Of a stretch of 64,000 bases of DNA, positions 1 to 13,183 are shown one piece after another. Position numbers and translations under genes: made by a program. This stretch comes from Amoebidium appalachense (Eukaryota; Ichthyosporea). A model generated the notes under the pieces. It was not told the origin of the DNA and did not search any database. It saw only the letters and a list, made by a program, of their open reading frames with translations. Position 1 is the stretch's first letter. Each line of letters starts with the position of its first letter. Location of the stretch: contig CAVNZM010000009.1 of NCBI GenBank assembly GCA_963693365.1, positions 3,162,001 through 3,226,000 on the forward strand. The letters run 5' to 3'.

Positions 1-591
1 TATTACAAGCTATTCCCCCAACCCTTGCTACCGTGCTTACACTTTGTACCTATTTAGCGTTAAAGCATGTGGCCATCACCACTGTATAATTTGACTGAGG
101 TTGTCTTATGTTTTACCTATGATGATAACCGTTTGAGTTACAGTAGCTTTGCCTGCTAGTCAAAGAGTTTAAAATGGCAACTATTTGCAAACTTCTTCTG
201 AACTTTTAGCAGTGTTGGTACAACTACAGCATTACAGCATAAAAGCACTACGGCTGGAGTTGTGAAGTTGGGTTTTTTTTGCCCCTCACAGCCAGAAAGG
301 ATGCCCAAAAAGCGCGCGGTTTCTGTTGGACTGCTACCAATATATTTGCTTGGCTTTTTGAGTTTTAAAACAGTTGGTTGTTTAACAAATATACTTTGAA
401 TGTTTTTAAACGCTACATTAGTATAGCTTTAAATATTAGCCATATAGATTTTTGACTTTATGTTATACTTCGCTGAGTAACAGCTGGGCCGGGCATGTCT
501 TCTCCCTGACCAGCCTATAAGCTGTAGTTACACTCATCTTCACAACTTTGGACATATTGTCAATTGCCAACAGAAAATTCTTATTTTTCAG
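1..591. other. Sequence upstream of the first gene, no coding signal
   Basis: No convincing exon, microsatellite or element is seen. The acceptor at 590-591 implies that at least part of this stretch is an intron of the gene that follows, with its 5' exon here or outside the window. Confidence 0.4.
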
Positions 592-608
592 GCCAACCAT
601 TAGACATT

Positions 609-1082
609 ATGGCGGAGCTTAGCGTTAGCACGCCCGAGTGGAGGCGACTAGCAGCCAGCTTCGTTGCCGTTGCTGGTGAAAGGACAAAGTGCCACCTGTG
701 TGAACTCAAGGAGAGAAGAAAGTAGGTGATATATGGCTTTCTTGTGTGCTAATCTCCTCAATACTACCCCCCTCCTTCTCTCTCCCCCCCCCGCCCACCC
801 ACCACTCCCCCACCCCCCTCTCCCCCGCTCTCTCCTCGTTCTCTGCCCCCTTATGCGCTCTCTCCCTCTCTCGCTCTCCCTCTCTCACTCTCCCTCTCTC
901 GCGCGCTTCCCTCCCCCTCCCCCTCTTTCTCCCTGTCTCTATCGCTCTCTCTGTCTCTCTCGCCCTCCCTCTCCCCTGCCCCCCCTTCTCTGTCTCTCTC
1001 TCCTCTTCCCTCTCTGCCTCTCTCTCTCTCTCTCACCTTCCCTCCCTCTCCCTCTCCTTCTCTCTCTCTCTCCCTTTCTCCC

Positions 1083-1116
<34 letters not shown>

Positions 1117-2016
1117 TCCCCCCCCCCCCCCCCCCCCTTCTTACCCTTCCTCGCCCCCTACCTTTCCCTCTCCCTCTCTCCCCAACCCCCCCCCCCCTCC
1201 CCCCCCCCCGCGCCTGCGTTTTCCTGATCCCCCCTTGCTCCCTCCCTCTCTCTCCCCCTCCCCCTCTATCCCTCCCCCTTTCGTCCCTCCCTCCCTCCCC
1301 CTCCTTCCCCCCCCCCCCCCCCCCCCCCCCCTCCCTCCCTCCCTCCCTCTCCCCTCCCCCCCTCCCCGCCTGCCCCCGTCCCCCCCCCCCCCCCCCCCCC
1401 CCCTTCTTTCTCTCTCTCTTTTTCTTCTCTCTCTGCCGGGCCCCCCCGATTTCGGAATATTGTATCATATCCTAGAACTCTTTTATCGTTTTTCTGCTTC
1501 CCACATGCTCTTCCTTTCCTCCTTGACCCTGCCCCTTCCTCCTCCCCCTTTCTCCGTTTCATCTATCTCCCTTGAGTGCTAACCTCCCTCTCTTTTTCCT
1601 CTTTTTCTCTTCCAATATAAGCCGTCGTCTCCGTCCTTGTCAATCACTCTCTGTCCTTTTCCTCCCTCCTCCTCCTCCCCCTCCTCTCCCGGTCCCTTTG
1701 CACACCAGGACACACACAAACACATACATACATACACACACACACACACACCACTTAAGAATCCTGTGTTCACACATCTTTTTTTTTTTTTGCCAGGCGG
1801 GGAGGTGAGGAACGGCGAAGGGCAGCGGTTAAGAAACCGTCGCTTAGGCACGGCCCGGCACCACAGGAAGAAGAAGACGGTGAATTGGTATGTCTGTTTT
1901 TCAGTTTGTTGACTGACTTTGTTTTTGTTTTTTTTGTTTTATGTCTGGTGATTTTTTCAGTGAGTCGAGCTGCATGTTGTCCCTTGTGTTGTTTGCCTGG
2001 GGAAAAGGGAAGGTGT

Positions 2017-2068
<52 letters not shown>

Positions 2069-2583
2069 GAGGGAGAGAGGGGGGTAGAGGCCGGGTTGGT
2101 TTTTTAAAGAGGGTTTAGGGGTAGAACTGATAGAACAATTTCGGGGTATTCAAGAACAGTATGGCTCGTGGTATTGGGTCTGTAGCCGCTAAAGGGGGTT
2201 TCTTTTAGGCCGAATTTATTGGCTTTTCCAAGTTAATCAGGTGCGCATCACAGCAATCACATAGCCAAATCAAATCGTTGAGATCTGACCCGACCCGTAA
2301 ACCTAAGGGAAACCCCCCTAACACCCTAATCCGGCCTAGTTTCCCCTCCTCTATCCTGGCATACCGCATGTGCTTCATATGAATGGAAACATGGCTTTGT
2401 CTTCTTCTACTGTCTCGTTTCCATCATTTTTACGTTCCCCCACTGTTCCCTTTTGTCCCTCCTTAGCTCTGTATGTGTGGGTGTCTGGACGTGTGTGTGT
2501 GTGTGCGTACGTGCGTGCCTGTGTGTGCGTGTGTGCGTGTGTGCGTGTGTGCGTGTGTGCGTGTGTGCGTGTGTGCGTGCCGT

Positions 2584-2648
<65 letters not shown>

Positions 2649-3228
2649 AGAAAAAAATCCTCATTCTCCCTGCCCCTTCTTTGACGGTTAACTAACGGAA
2701 GGGAAAGACCGGATAGGAAAACAATAAAGTAAAGGGTAGTCGGTGGTATTTCCAACCATCATGATTCATATATACACATTTTTTAAGTGTGTGCCTCTGC
2801 ATCTGCCTGCCTGCCTGCTCATCCCTCCCGTCTCCCCGTCCCCCCCCTCCCGCTCCCCGTCCCCCCCTCCCGCTCCCCCTCTCCCTCTCCCTCTCCCCTC
2901 CCCCTCCCCCCTCCCTTCCCTCCCCCCTCCCTTCCCTCCCCCCTCCCATATTCTATCAATACAGGAAAAAAAGGAAGGCAAGCCGAAGGGAACGAAAACA
3001 AAAGGAAGGAGTAATACAAATTGGAGGTGTAACCAATCTTCTTGTTTCGAATTCACAGAATGATGAGAAGTTCACATCAGCCCTAACCGACACCATAGCC
3101 AAGATTGTGTCTCCGTTGTTGGATTCACAACACCCAAAGGCAGACACGCCAAAAATAGAACCAGGTACATAACCCCCCCCCCCCCCTTCCCCTCCCTCGC
3201 CCTTTCCTCTTCAATATGCACACATGGG

Positions 3229-3294
<66 letters not shown>

Positions 3295-3410
3295 CACGCG
3301 CACGCACACGTGTTTTTTCTCTGTTTGTTGTCTTCTTTTGTTCTTTTTTTTCCGGTCTTCTTTCTCGTTCTTTAAGCTCTCCCCCCCCCCCCCCCCCTTT
3401 TTTTGGGGTG

Positions 3411-3480
<70 letters not shown>

Positions 3481-3931
3481 ATGCTTGTGAACGTGTCTGG
3501 ACATGTGCTTTCGTTTTTTTTTGTTTTTTTTTCGTTGGGGGGGGGGGGGGGGGGGGGGGGTTGTGTGTGTGTGGGGGGGGGGGGGGGAGGGGGGAAAGAG
3601 AGTAGTTAGCTGACCCTGTTACCCTGTGCAGAATGGGATCAACCACACACTGACAGCTTAGATGACGGTAAGTCGCCCCCCCCCCCCTCCCCCCCCCCCC
3701 CCCCCCCTCTCCCCCCGTTTATGTCTCTACCACTACCACTTAGTCCTAATGCAAAGAAAACAACACAAATGCATCAGTTTGTCTTTGTGCGGCAGAAGGT
3801 GTCCCGGGGTGGGGGAGGGGGGAGGGGATCACGCCAACGTCTAGAGGCCAACTTTTAGAGACATTCTATTATGACGAACTGTTCGGTAACTTGTGTGCGC
3901 GCATCCACATGTATATGAACACACACACACA

Positions 3932-3990
<59 letters not shown>

Positions 3991-4176
3991 GCCTTCGTAA
4001 CCTCTATTTCATTTCACCCAATTCACCTTTTCCTTGCACAGGGGGAATACTCCTACTGCGCAATTCTGTCAGCTGTTTGGAGGCGAGAGATGCAGACCCG
4101 CCGGTAGCCCCAACAAAGCAACCCACAGAATACACAGAGGGGTAGGTGCCTGTGGCCGTATATACGTGTGTGTGGT

Positions 4177-4218
<42 letters not shown>

Positions 4219-4270
4219 GGGGGGTGTTGGTGGGTGGGGGGTGGTGTGTGTATGTTTTTGTTTTTTGTTT

Positions 4271-4301
<31 letters not shown>

Positions 4302-4872
4302 GGTATGGGCGGGCCAGGCGGGCATGCGTGTGTGTGTGTGTGTGTGTGCTTGCATGTGTGTGCGTGTGTGTGCGTGTGGGTTGTGCGCATGCACGCTCTT
4401 GTATGTGTGTGTGTGCTGTGTGCGTGTATGTGCTTGACATTTATTCACACACTGCGCCATAAGCTACACACCAGTACCAGAAGCGAAACCGCACTAACAA
4501 TCGACCACAAATTTTCACGCAATTTCCCCAGAAATCATGCTGACCTGTATTCTGATTGGTGCAGTGAGCTTGATGATCGACACATGCGATTGGTTGAGGC
4601 AGCGGTTCCTGGGCCACAGATAGTTGCCGAGGCCAATGAAAATGCACAGAGAGCCCTGCAGAGGTTTATGAACCCACCACAGCCGGTATGCCTGCCCTCC
4701 CCCCCCCCCCCCCTCCCCCTCCCCCCCGGCTCTCCCGCCCCCGCCCTTTTCCTCCCCTACCCTTTGCCCCATCCCTCCCCACCCTCTCTCCCTCTCTCTC
4801 GGCCCCCCCCCCCCCCCCCCCTCTCTCTCTCTCTCTCTCCCCCCCCCCCCCCCCCCCCCCCTGACGCATTGT

Positions 4873-4913
<41 letters not shown>

Positions 4914-5202
4914 CACGCGATTCAAACTGGACATAATGGATGTAGCGGCAGGTTTTTATATCTATATGCTTTTTTTCGCTTTCGACTCAGAATATCACAC
5001 ACCTGTGCTATCCATTCGCCATCTCTTTCATATGCATTGATAGCAGAATATCACACCATACACTATCCACACTCATCATTTCTTTTCGCTGCAGGTGCCG
5101 CCACCCACCCACGCACGGACCAAATATTTCGGCCTGAAACATCCATTGGTGGCTGTGGCTAAAGATATAGCCGCCACATCTGCACAGGCAAAAGTGCAAT
5201 AA
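609..5202 (+). CDS. Uncharacterised seven-exon gene, soluble protein of about 235 aa
   Basis: Exon model: 609-721, 1797-1887, 3059-3164, 3632-3667, 4042-4141, 4532-4685, 5095-5202. Every junction has GT/AG borders and the phases add up to one open frame ending in TAA. The first exon begins at an acceptor at 592 (tatttttcag) and is open from there, so 609 may be the real start after a 5' UTR intron, or the gene may start upstream. The protein has a short N-terminal part with one CxxC (KCHLC), a basic stretch (GGEERRRAAVKK), an acidic stretch (QEEEDGEL), a helical segment (FTSALTDTIAKIVSPLL) and a C-terminal region rich in Ala and Pro. No membrane segment or signal peptide is seen. The acceptor of exon 6 is uncertain: 4475 and 4481 keep the same frame, but 4532 has the best pyrimidine tract. 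I do not recognise the family. Confidence 0.6.
1084..1402 (+). repeat. C-rich and CT-rich tract in intron 1 of the first gene
   Basis: Long runs of C broken by short T and CT blocks, embedded in about 700 bp of pyrimidine-rich sequence (760-1700) on the sense strand of the host gene. Long open frames here are artefacts of low complexity. Confidence 0.9.
2586..2646 (+). repeat. Homopolymer (C)61 preceded by a GTGTGC repeat
   Basis: An uninterrupted C run follows a (GTGTGC)n-like tract at 2498-2580. It lies in intron 2 of the first gene, on its sense strand. Confidence 0.9.
3231..3480. repeat. (CA)n and (GT)n tracts in intron 3 of the first gene
   Basis: A (CA)n run at 3231-3291 and a (GT)n run at 3412-3479 lie about 120 bp apart in inverted orientation and could pair as a long hairpin in the pre-mRNA. 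Confidence 0.85.
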
Positions 5203-5791
5203 CAGAGAATAATTTTTTTTTTTTGGTCCCCTCGGGTTGGTGGTAAAAATACGTGTATGTTTTCTGTTTGCAGTAAGATAATACGTATATGTTGTAGGCA
5301 ATAAAGCAAAAATATGTATACGTATACGTTGCAGCTGTTTGGAGCAAATATATGTATATGTACATGGTGTAGTTCTGCCGTATTGTTTATCACCGAAAAG
5401 TCCCAATGGGCTCCCTGCATCGCCCGCTCACTCAGCTCCTCATCAGCCCAATGAATATTCCCCTCCCCCCTCCCCCCCCCCCCCCCTCACCTCCCAATGG
5501 TCGCCCGACCAGACAAATGCACAGACACGTGCAAGTACACGCGCCTAACAAAAACTCGCGTGCGCGCGCGCGCACACACACACACACACAGTGCACACAA
5601 ACACACACACTCAATCTTCCGCTTTTTTTTTCTTTTTTTTTTTTTTTTCACGCACACACACAAACAATCTTCCACTTTTTTTTTACTTTTTTTTTTTTGG
5701 GCTGTCTCTTGGGTTTCCTTCGGTCATCTGTGCATGCCGCATAGCTGAATTGTTGTAACCTAAAACGAGGTGTATATGTGTACGTGTAATA

Positions 5792-5833
<42 letters not shown>

Positions 5834-6932
5834 GGTTACTTAGTGATAGGGCAGGAAAGGTTACGTTCCTGCAACTCCTTTCACTTTGTGAAGTTACGAT
5901 GTCTAGAAAGGTCATACATACCCAATCCTCAAGTCTGTATATGGGAACGTAAAGTTATAGATGTAGCAGGGTGCCTGTGTACGCACTGCTTGATTGAGTA
6001 ATGAAGAAAAGACTGCCTGGTGCAGAATCATTGCATGCATAAACTGGTGTGAAAGGTGATCTCGTACCATGATTAACTGACAAACTGACAACCTACATAC
6101 ACACGTACAAGAGGTGTGTTCATGCGCTCGTTTGAGTTTTGGCATGCTGCTCCTGCCCCCCCCCCCCCCCCCCCCCCCCCCGGGTGATCGCGCGCATCTG
6201 CCGCCCTCGAGATCTCTCCATCTTGCACACTGTGATGTTTATATGTTGCATATCGATCTCGTATGGTTAAAGATAGTATACGCTTTTTACTTTGTCCTTC
6301 ATGCTGAGAGTCGAGAAAACACAATTCTCTCCTTGCACATAGGCATGTGTACACCGCATTCACAAATCTGCCATTAGAGCAACCACTGATGTGCACAGAA
6401 CCAACTTCTTACTGTACAAAAGCTATGCCTACAAAACAGGCCTGGTCATGGTACAGTACCCGTGTGTGTACATGTGGGCTGAATGTTCGTACACGTGTGT
6501 GTGCGCGCGCGCACGCGTACGACGTGTGTGTGAATGTGGGTGGGTGGGTTGGTTTTTTTTCTCTTCCCTCCTTGTGTGTGTGCGTGCATGTGGGTGTTAG
6601 GGTTGAGGAAGAGGAGGAGGGGTCGGGGGTGAGGGGAGGTGGAGGAGTGGTAGAATAGTGTGTGCTATTTGCGTACAGCCAGCGTTTGACGTTGGGGTTA
6701 GCCGTCTGCAACTATGCATACGTGAGTGCACTGCACCCACTATCCAGTTTTTCTTGCTAAGTGGTCGTTCCGTTGTGATAATACCAGACTATCACGGATC
6801 TGCGAAGAGAATGGCATTTTAACTTCTCAAATTACGGTGTTTCGACTACGTTTTACAGAAAATAGGCCTTACGGTGTTTCGACTACGTTTTACACTGAAA
6901 ATAGGCCAACATATCTCAAACTGATGTGACTA

Positions 6933-6994
<62 letters not shown>

Positions 6995-7161
6995 TGGGTT
7001 TCAGGTTTGCCGGACCCAGTCAGAGCTCCTAGACTAAGTATAAAATATATATATATATTGAGATAAAGGAATTTATGTGTCCAACTCAAAACAAACTCCG
7101 AGAGATACAAATTGCGATGGCGACTTTCCGGCTCACAAGTGAATATTAAGACGAGATAAAT
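5203..7161. other. Intergenic region between two convergent genes
   Basis: The first gene ends at 5202 (+) and the DOMON-like gene ends at 7162 (-), so this is a shared 3' region. It contains A/T-rich TACGTATATG-like motifs (5240-5365), T-rich tracts (5620-5700), a G run near 5793-5832, a C run near 6157-6180, a 36-bp tandem duplication (6832-6907) and a G run of about 60 (6933-6993). No gene was found. Confidence 0.6.
6832..6907 (+). repeat. Tandem duplication of about 36 bp
   Basis: Two adjacent copies of a unit beginning TACGGTGTTTCGACTACG and ending AATAGGCC, differing by a short indel before the last block. Confidence 0.85.
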
Positions 7162-7567
7162 TTACAGAATTCGGGAGCAGATATCCAGCTCAGTCTCGAA
7201 ATCGCCACGGCCAACTTCCGGTGCGTGGCCAGCCATCAGGTCTGTGCTCTGGCCCTCAGCAAAGATGACGTAGGCTGTACCGTCGGTCTGTGAATTTCGA
7301 ATATATCCAAGTCAGAATATATCCCTCGTTGAAATAATCCATGATGGGACAATCAATATATCCCGGTCAGAGGTTATCTCACATTGTCAATGGTAGTTGC
7401 TCGAAATAAACATGGTGATATCGATGCTTGAATATATCCCGGTCAGAGCCTATCAACTTCAGCAAGCCTTTGCAAACCCTCCAACTAAAAACCCTCCAAC
7501 TAACTTCCTTATCTCATATGGCAGCAATAGGCTAACCGACTGCATAGCCCACTTATCCCCCCCCCCC

Positions 7568-7598
<31 letters not shown>

Positions 7599-7865
7599 AC
7601 ACGCCCAGGGGTTCATAATTCATAAAGAAAAACATACAAACCACACACAAAGACAATGCACGATAATTATGAAAAGGGAGGTTTAATGTGTTATGCAATA
7701 TGTATGTGTTATGCAATATGAAGTACACACTCATAATGAACAACACCATGCAGAGCGCAAGAGTGCCCATTTCAGGGGGCCCCCAAGTCATCTACAGTAA
7801 CGGCGTTTCGTTCGACCCATCCACCGCTTGATAAGCGGCGGCGGCGGCTTTGCACCTGGGAGGAA

Positions 7866-7912
<47 letters not shown>

Positions 7913-8232
7913 GGGGGCAGGGGGCAGGGCACGTACGACGAGATAGTCCTTTGCAGCGTTGGCATCGAGTTTGCGGGAGAAAGAGAGAACGGTGGTGTTG
8001 GAGACGAGGGCTGCACTGCCTGACTGCAGCAGCGTGTTGTTGCCCTGTTAAAGAAAGAAACACATGTTAGATGATGGCTTGTTAAAGAAAGAGGTGTTAG
8101 ATGATGGCTTTGTTTGTGTGTTATGTGTTAGCTATATGGTCTGTTCTAGCCGGGTGGGACAATGAGTGAATCCAATCGGGCCAACCCCACACATTTTTTT
8201 AGGGGGATATGGTGGGCATGATTGTGAGGATA

Positions 8233-8263
<31 letters not shown>

Positions 8264-8857
8264 TGTGTATGCACGCGCGCGCGCTTGTATCTGTGTATGT
8301 ATGTGTATGTGTATGTGTGTTGGGGGTGAGGGGTGGGGGGCGGGGGGAGGGTGAGGAAGGGAGAAGCTAGGTGGGTGCCCAGGAAGGGGGGGGGGGGGGG
8401 GGGTCTCAAAAGGTGAGATTTGGAAACACACACCTTCAGTTTCAGCTCACTGAAAGAAACGATGGTATATTCGGCCACCTTCCCAGTGCTCAGGTTGCCG
8501 ATAAATGCCGTGGCTGGGAACATCTGGTCCTCGGTGTCGGTGAAGCCAACGGCAAACCTGTGATTTTTAACCAATGGGATTAGTTTTTGAAGGCGTGGGC
8601 CTAGGAAACAGGGAGGGAGGGGAAGGGAAGGGGGAGGAGGGGTGTGTGTGTGTGTGTGTGTTGGGGGGGGAGAGAGAGAGAGAGAGAGGGAAGGAGATGG
8701 TGGAAGGTATATGGGGTTGTAGACGGTTACCGAAACATAGGGGTAGGAGGGAGGGAGATAGTCGGGCTCGACCATGGTGGTGGTGGTGGTGGTGTTACCT
8801 TCTTTCTCTCTTTCTTTCTTACTTTTTCATTTTAATTTATTTTTATTTCTTTTTTTT

Positions 8858-8919
<62 letters not shown>

Positions 8920-9681
8920 GTAGAGGGTGGAGAGATAGGTGAAGGAGGGGATACGCGGGTAGCTCACCATCCCACAGCCTTGTGGTCAAGGACGGCAGTC
9001 GTATTGACGACGTCATTCACAATGGTCCAGTTCACCTTCAGGCCACGAACAGCAATCTCGCTGCTCACAACACCATTCTCCTTTGCGCACGTGTGGCGCG
9101 AAACCTTGGGCCCACCGGGAATTCGGGTCAGGTTGACTTCGGGCCGGGTCAGGCTGCACAGGTTCAGCTGGGTGGTCAGATCCCCCTCGCCAATTTCGGG
9201 AAGGTGTCCACGGGAAAATTCGGTGAAGTTGCTGCCGGCCCAGATACCGTACACGAGACCGGTGGCCTGTGGGTGGTTAGATAGTTGAATATCTCAAACC
9301 AGATATATCTCAAACAGCGAGTTTTCATCCCCAAACATCAAACCTGGAACCGGTCTTACATCCCTAACCTGGAACCGGTCTTACATCCCTAACGGAGAAA
9401 CTTGAATACGTGGAAGAATGTTTCAAATTTGGGCCCGCTCTACCAGGGATGGCGTGTGTGCCGTGTGTGTATGTATGTGCGTGTGCGTGTGTGTGTATGT
9501 ATGTATGTGTGTGTGTTTGCAAGTGTGCGTGTGTACCACGGGAGGGGAAGGAAGGGGGGTTCTTACGTTGAAGAAGTCACCGGAGCCGGTAGCAAACTTG
9601 CGCACAAAGGAGATGGATGTAGTGTTGGCAGTCCGAATAGCCTTACCACTGATCAGGAGTGACTGGTTGGCCTGCGCGGGG

Positions 9682-9719
<38 letters not shown>

Positions 9720-11096
9720 CTGTTAGAGCTGGGTAAATGGGTACTGGGACCGGGGGGGGGGGGGGGGGGGGGGGGATTATTTATAACGAGGGTACTGGAG
9801 CTGGGGGGGAGGCATGGGAAGGGTGAAGGTTGCGTATCGGGGGGCATGGAGAAGGAAGGACAAGGGGAGAGGGGAAGGGGGGGGGGGGGGGGGGGGGGGA
9901 GGGGGAGGGGGGAGAGGGGTAGATAGGGGGACTAAGAGAGCTTCCATTGAGAGATAGATGGAGCAACCTGGGGAGAGATTGGGAGAGGTCATCGGCAGGT
10001 GGTGGGGAGGTGGGGATAGAGGGAGAAGGGGCCAGGGGGGGGAGGGGAGGGGGGGGAGAGAGAGAGATAGAACAGAAGAGAGAAGGAAAGAGGGAGGGGG
10101 GGAGTGGGGGGGGGGGGGGGGGGGGTAGAGCGAGCGACAGATTGTATTTCTTTTGCTAAACATGCACACACCTTCTTAGTAACGAGACTTGCCGTCTCCC
10201 CGCCCAGTGAGAATTCCTCCACAGTGCCAGTGCTCAGGTTGCCGATAATTGCCGACGCTGGGAACATGCGCTCCTCGCCACTGGTGAACCCGGCGGCAAA
10301 CCTGGAAAATAGAGGGGGGAGGAAGGAAAAGGGAGGAGAAGGGGGAAGAGGAGAAGAGAAGAAGAGGAGAGAGGGAGCGGAGAGAGGGAGAAAGGAGGAA
10401 GGAGGGAGGGGGGAGGGAGGAAGGAGGGAGGGGGTGGGGAGAAGAGGTGGGGGAAGAGTGTGAGATGGAGATATAGAAGCACTCACTGGCATTCTTCCAT
10501 GCCTGCCCCTTTCCCCCTCTGTCCTCTCCCCCCCCCCCCCCCTCCGCCAACACACACATCACTTGCACGTGTGCAAAATTTCACTCCTGCAACGCCACCA
10601 CGTGCACACCCACCCACACCTACACGCATGTGCGTGCACACACACACATGCAAACACGAACACCTCCCTCCCCCCCCCCCCCCCCCCTCCCCCCCCCATC
10701 CCCTCCCTCCCCATTCCCCTCCCTCCACACGGCCTCACACACACACACACTCACCAACTAGTAAATACGCCGTTGTACGTCACATTCATATACAGAGTCC
10801 CGTTGGTGATATGCCAAGTCCACGTTCCGGCCTCCGTCGTTACTTTGCTCACATCCGTTCCATTCTCCACAGAGCAAGCATGACTGATAACGTTGGGCAT
10901 ACCAGGTGCATTCGTCAGTTTGACCGGTGCGCGATAAAGTGTGCATTGATTGAATTTTGTGTCGACAGTGGGCGTTGGTGAGGAGAGTGACCCCGGAGGG
11001 GGCGGTATTGCTGATGGAGGAGTAGACGAGCGTTGTGTCCTTACCGATCTGTGTTTTTGTATTGTGTTGGAGATAAGGAATTGATTTTTTATTGCA

Positions 11097-11127
<31 letters not shown>

Positions 11128-11711
11128 CGCGTGTGTGCTGATAAAGAATGGTGGCGTTGGGGTTGGGGGGTTGGGAGGGGAAAGGATATGAAGGGATTGG
11201 TAAGCACATACGTGGCAAAAGTATCAAGGAGGGTAAGAGAAAGGGCTGTGAGGTGGGTTACCAGAATTTTCGTATATTTCGGCTAAGGCTGAGCTCGGAA
11301 GAAGCATACACATTGAAAGATCAACACACATGCTGTATATATGTTGTTAACTCAATAAACAATGATAGACAATCAATGGCTCAGAAAAAAATTCGTTATA
11401 ACTCGCGCGCGCTGTGTGTGTGTGTGTGTTTGTGTGTAAAAGGGGAAAAAAGGAGGGACGGAGGGGGCGGGGGTTTACCTTTGCCGCTTGGAGGATCAAG
11501 TGAAGGGTGGTGGTGCCATTCGCAGACTTGATTGTTGCATTGACAACGGTGGACTGGTTTGAACCCTGCATGCAAAAAGGTTGGGTTTAGAAGAAGCCGT
11601 GTCATAGAGCACCTACAATATTCTCCCCCACCCCGGGGCCCACCCCCACCCCCCCCGTGAGACATAATTCTTGCTCTCTGTCTCTCTCTCTGTCCCCCCC
11701 CCTCCCCCCCT

Positions 11712-11742
<31 letters not shown>

Positions 11743-13183
11743 CCTCTCCGATCTGATGTGTGAGGGCGTCAGATGCTCTCAAAACCTCAATGAGACCGAT
11801 GTTCTCCAAATCTTTGTGTCCCTCGAATTGAGCCAGAGTGCCCTCTCCCCTTTTGTTCCTGGTGGACATTGCCGTGTGCACGCGCGTGCCCCCCCCCCTT
11901 TTTTTTGAAGGGGGAGGGGGGGGGGGGGGGTATGGGGGGAGGTTTCTGGCACCTTCTCCAGTGGGCTGACGGTGCCGTTGGCCAGGCGGTATTCCTGGAC
12001 GGTGGCATTGATGACGTCACCAACCACAACTTGGCCCAGCAGGCTCAGGGGGTTGATGGTGTTGCCACTTGCTACACCCACTGCCGTCCTAAAAAGGGAA
12101 AGAGATGGGGGGAAAAAGGGGGTGTGTGTGTGTCGGGGCGAGGGGAAGGGGGGGGGGGGGGGGGGGGGAGGGGGATGAGGGGGAAGGGGGGGAAGATGAG
12201 ACATCAGAAAATAGGGAGTAAAACAGGCATTTAATGTGCGTCGGGAAAAAACATTTATGTCCACCACAGCCTATCATAGTTAATTCCCCGGGTTACGAAT
12301 CATTACGTCCTTCGACCCCGTTCGTCGATCCTTCTCTCCCCCCCCCCCCCCCCCCCCTCCAACAAAAAAAGGGGTACCTTGTGTCATTTTCTCTTCTCAT
12401 TGCCATCGGCACGAGCCGATTATCCCTAACAGTATGCACTCACACGTACATCCGTTCTTCATAAAAACCCACACAACACCCCAATCACAACAAGTGTACA
12501 AATACAACTTACGTTTTCAAGCCGGAAGAGTTGAAGCTGGCGTTAAGGTGCACTTGTGTGCCCTCAATCCTCCACGAGAAGGTGACCCCCTTAACCGTTG
12601 TGATGGAGGAGGTGACCACCCCATCCTGATTGGTGCACGTGTGCTTGGTGATGTCACCAGATGGCGGGATTGAGATCGATTGGTTGAGGAGTGGTGACGC
12701 GGTGGTGTTGGTGTTTTTTGATTGGCTGGTAACCAGAGGAGGGAAACGTGGCATGGATTCTGACTCAACCGCAAGCGTGACGCCTGCGAGCGACAGTGCG
12801 CAAAGTAGGAACCTGTGTGTGTGGTGAATGTGAGTGGGCTGGTATGGTCCCAGAAAAAAATGGTTGAGATAACGTAACTACGTAGTAGGCTCCTGGGGCC
12901 TGGTGCCCACCAGAAGAAAGCAGCATGAAAATGTTTATATGATATCGTGCTCAGCAGCCTGTTATAATCGTGATAACAACGATGGATAAGCGAACTAAAA
13001 ATGGAGTGAATGTGCATACAAAGAGCAAGGCACCTTGCCTGAGTCTTCAGATGGTAGATAGAAAGGAGGGGACCCATTAATACGATTTTCTGCATCTCGT
13101 AAAATGAATCCAGTAAAGAAAACGGAGCCGTAGGCGAGCACTACATGCTGCTCCACGACCCATGCATACCTTTGTGGCAGCAT
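7162..13183 (-). CDS. Secreted protein with three DOMON-like domains (copy A), one frameshift
   Basis: Eleven exons on the minus strand: 13170-13183, 12513-12812, 11953-12088, 11479-11565, 10755-11048, 10172-10301, 9567-9671, 8968-9266, 8434-8557, 7937-8044, 7162-7287; about 574 aa. Exons 1-2 encode a signal peptide (MLPQRFLLCALSLAGVTLA). Three DOMON-like beta-sandwich domains follow. They share motifs of the type WFAAGF, M-F-P-A-x-A-x-I-G, S-I-S-F-V-R-K and V-Y-G-I-W-A-G followed by G-H. DOMON domains bind haem or sugars in secreted or membrane redox proteins. The haem ligands of the cytochrome subtype, Met and His, have candidates in domain 2 (M290, H377) and domain 3 (M468, H554). Domain 1 keeps H206 but lacks the Met. 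Many N-x-S/T sites and paired Cys fit secretion. Exon 5 lacks 2 nt relative to copy B near 10967, breaking the frame. Family assignment is by motif pattern only. Confidence 0.75.
7680..7836 (-). repeat. Dispersed repeat copy in the last intron of DOMON gene A
   Basis: Read on the minus strand, this shares a block (GGTCGAA ... TTACTGTAGATGAC ... GGGGCCCCC) with 39255-39310 in an intron of the LCAT-like gene. The 3' half is more divergent. It could easily be mistaken for a final exon, but the true last exon (7162-7287) matches copy B. Confidence 0.5.

Noticed and set aside
733-1582. Long Pro/Leu/Ser-rich open frames in the CT/C-rich region
   Set aside because: Low-complexity C/T sequence lacks stops in several frames at once; it lies in an intron of the first gene.
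2964-3058. Extension of exon 3 of the first gene to the acceptor at 2963
   Set aside because: The frame is open but the phase does not match exon 2; the acceptor at 3058 gives the right phase and a better pyrimidine tract.
7771-7856. Alternative last exon of DOMON gene A (AAAAYQAVDGSNETPLL)
   Set aside because: It is out of phase with exon 10, lies in a dispersed repeat, and copy B has its last exon at the position matching 7162-7287.
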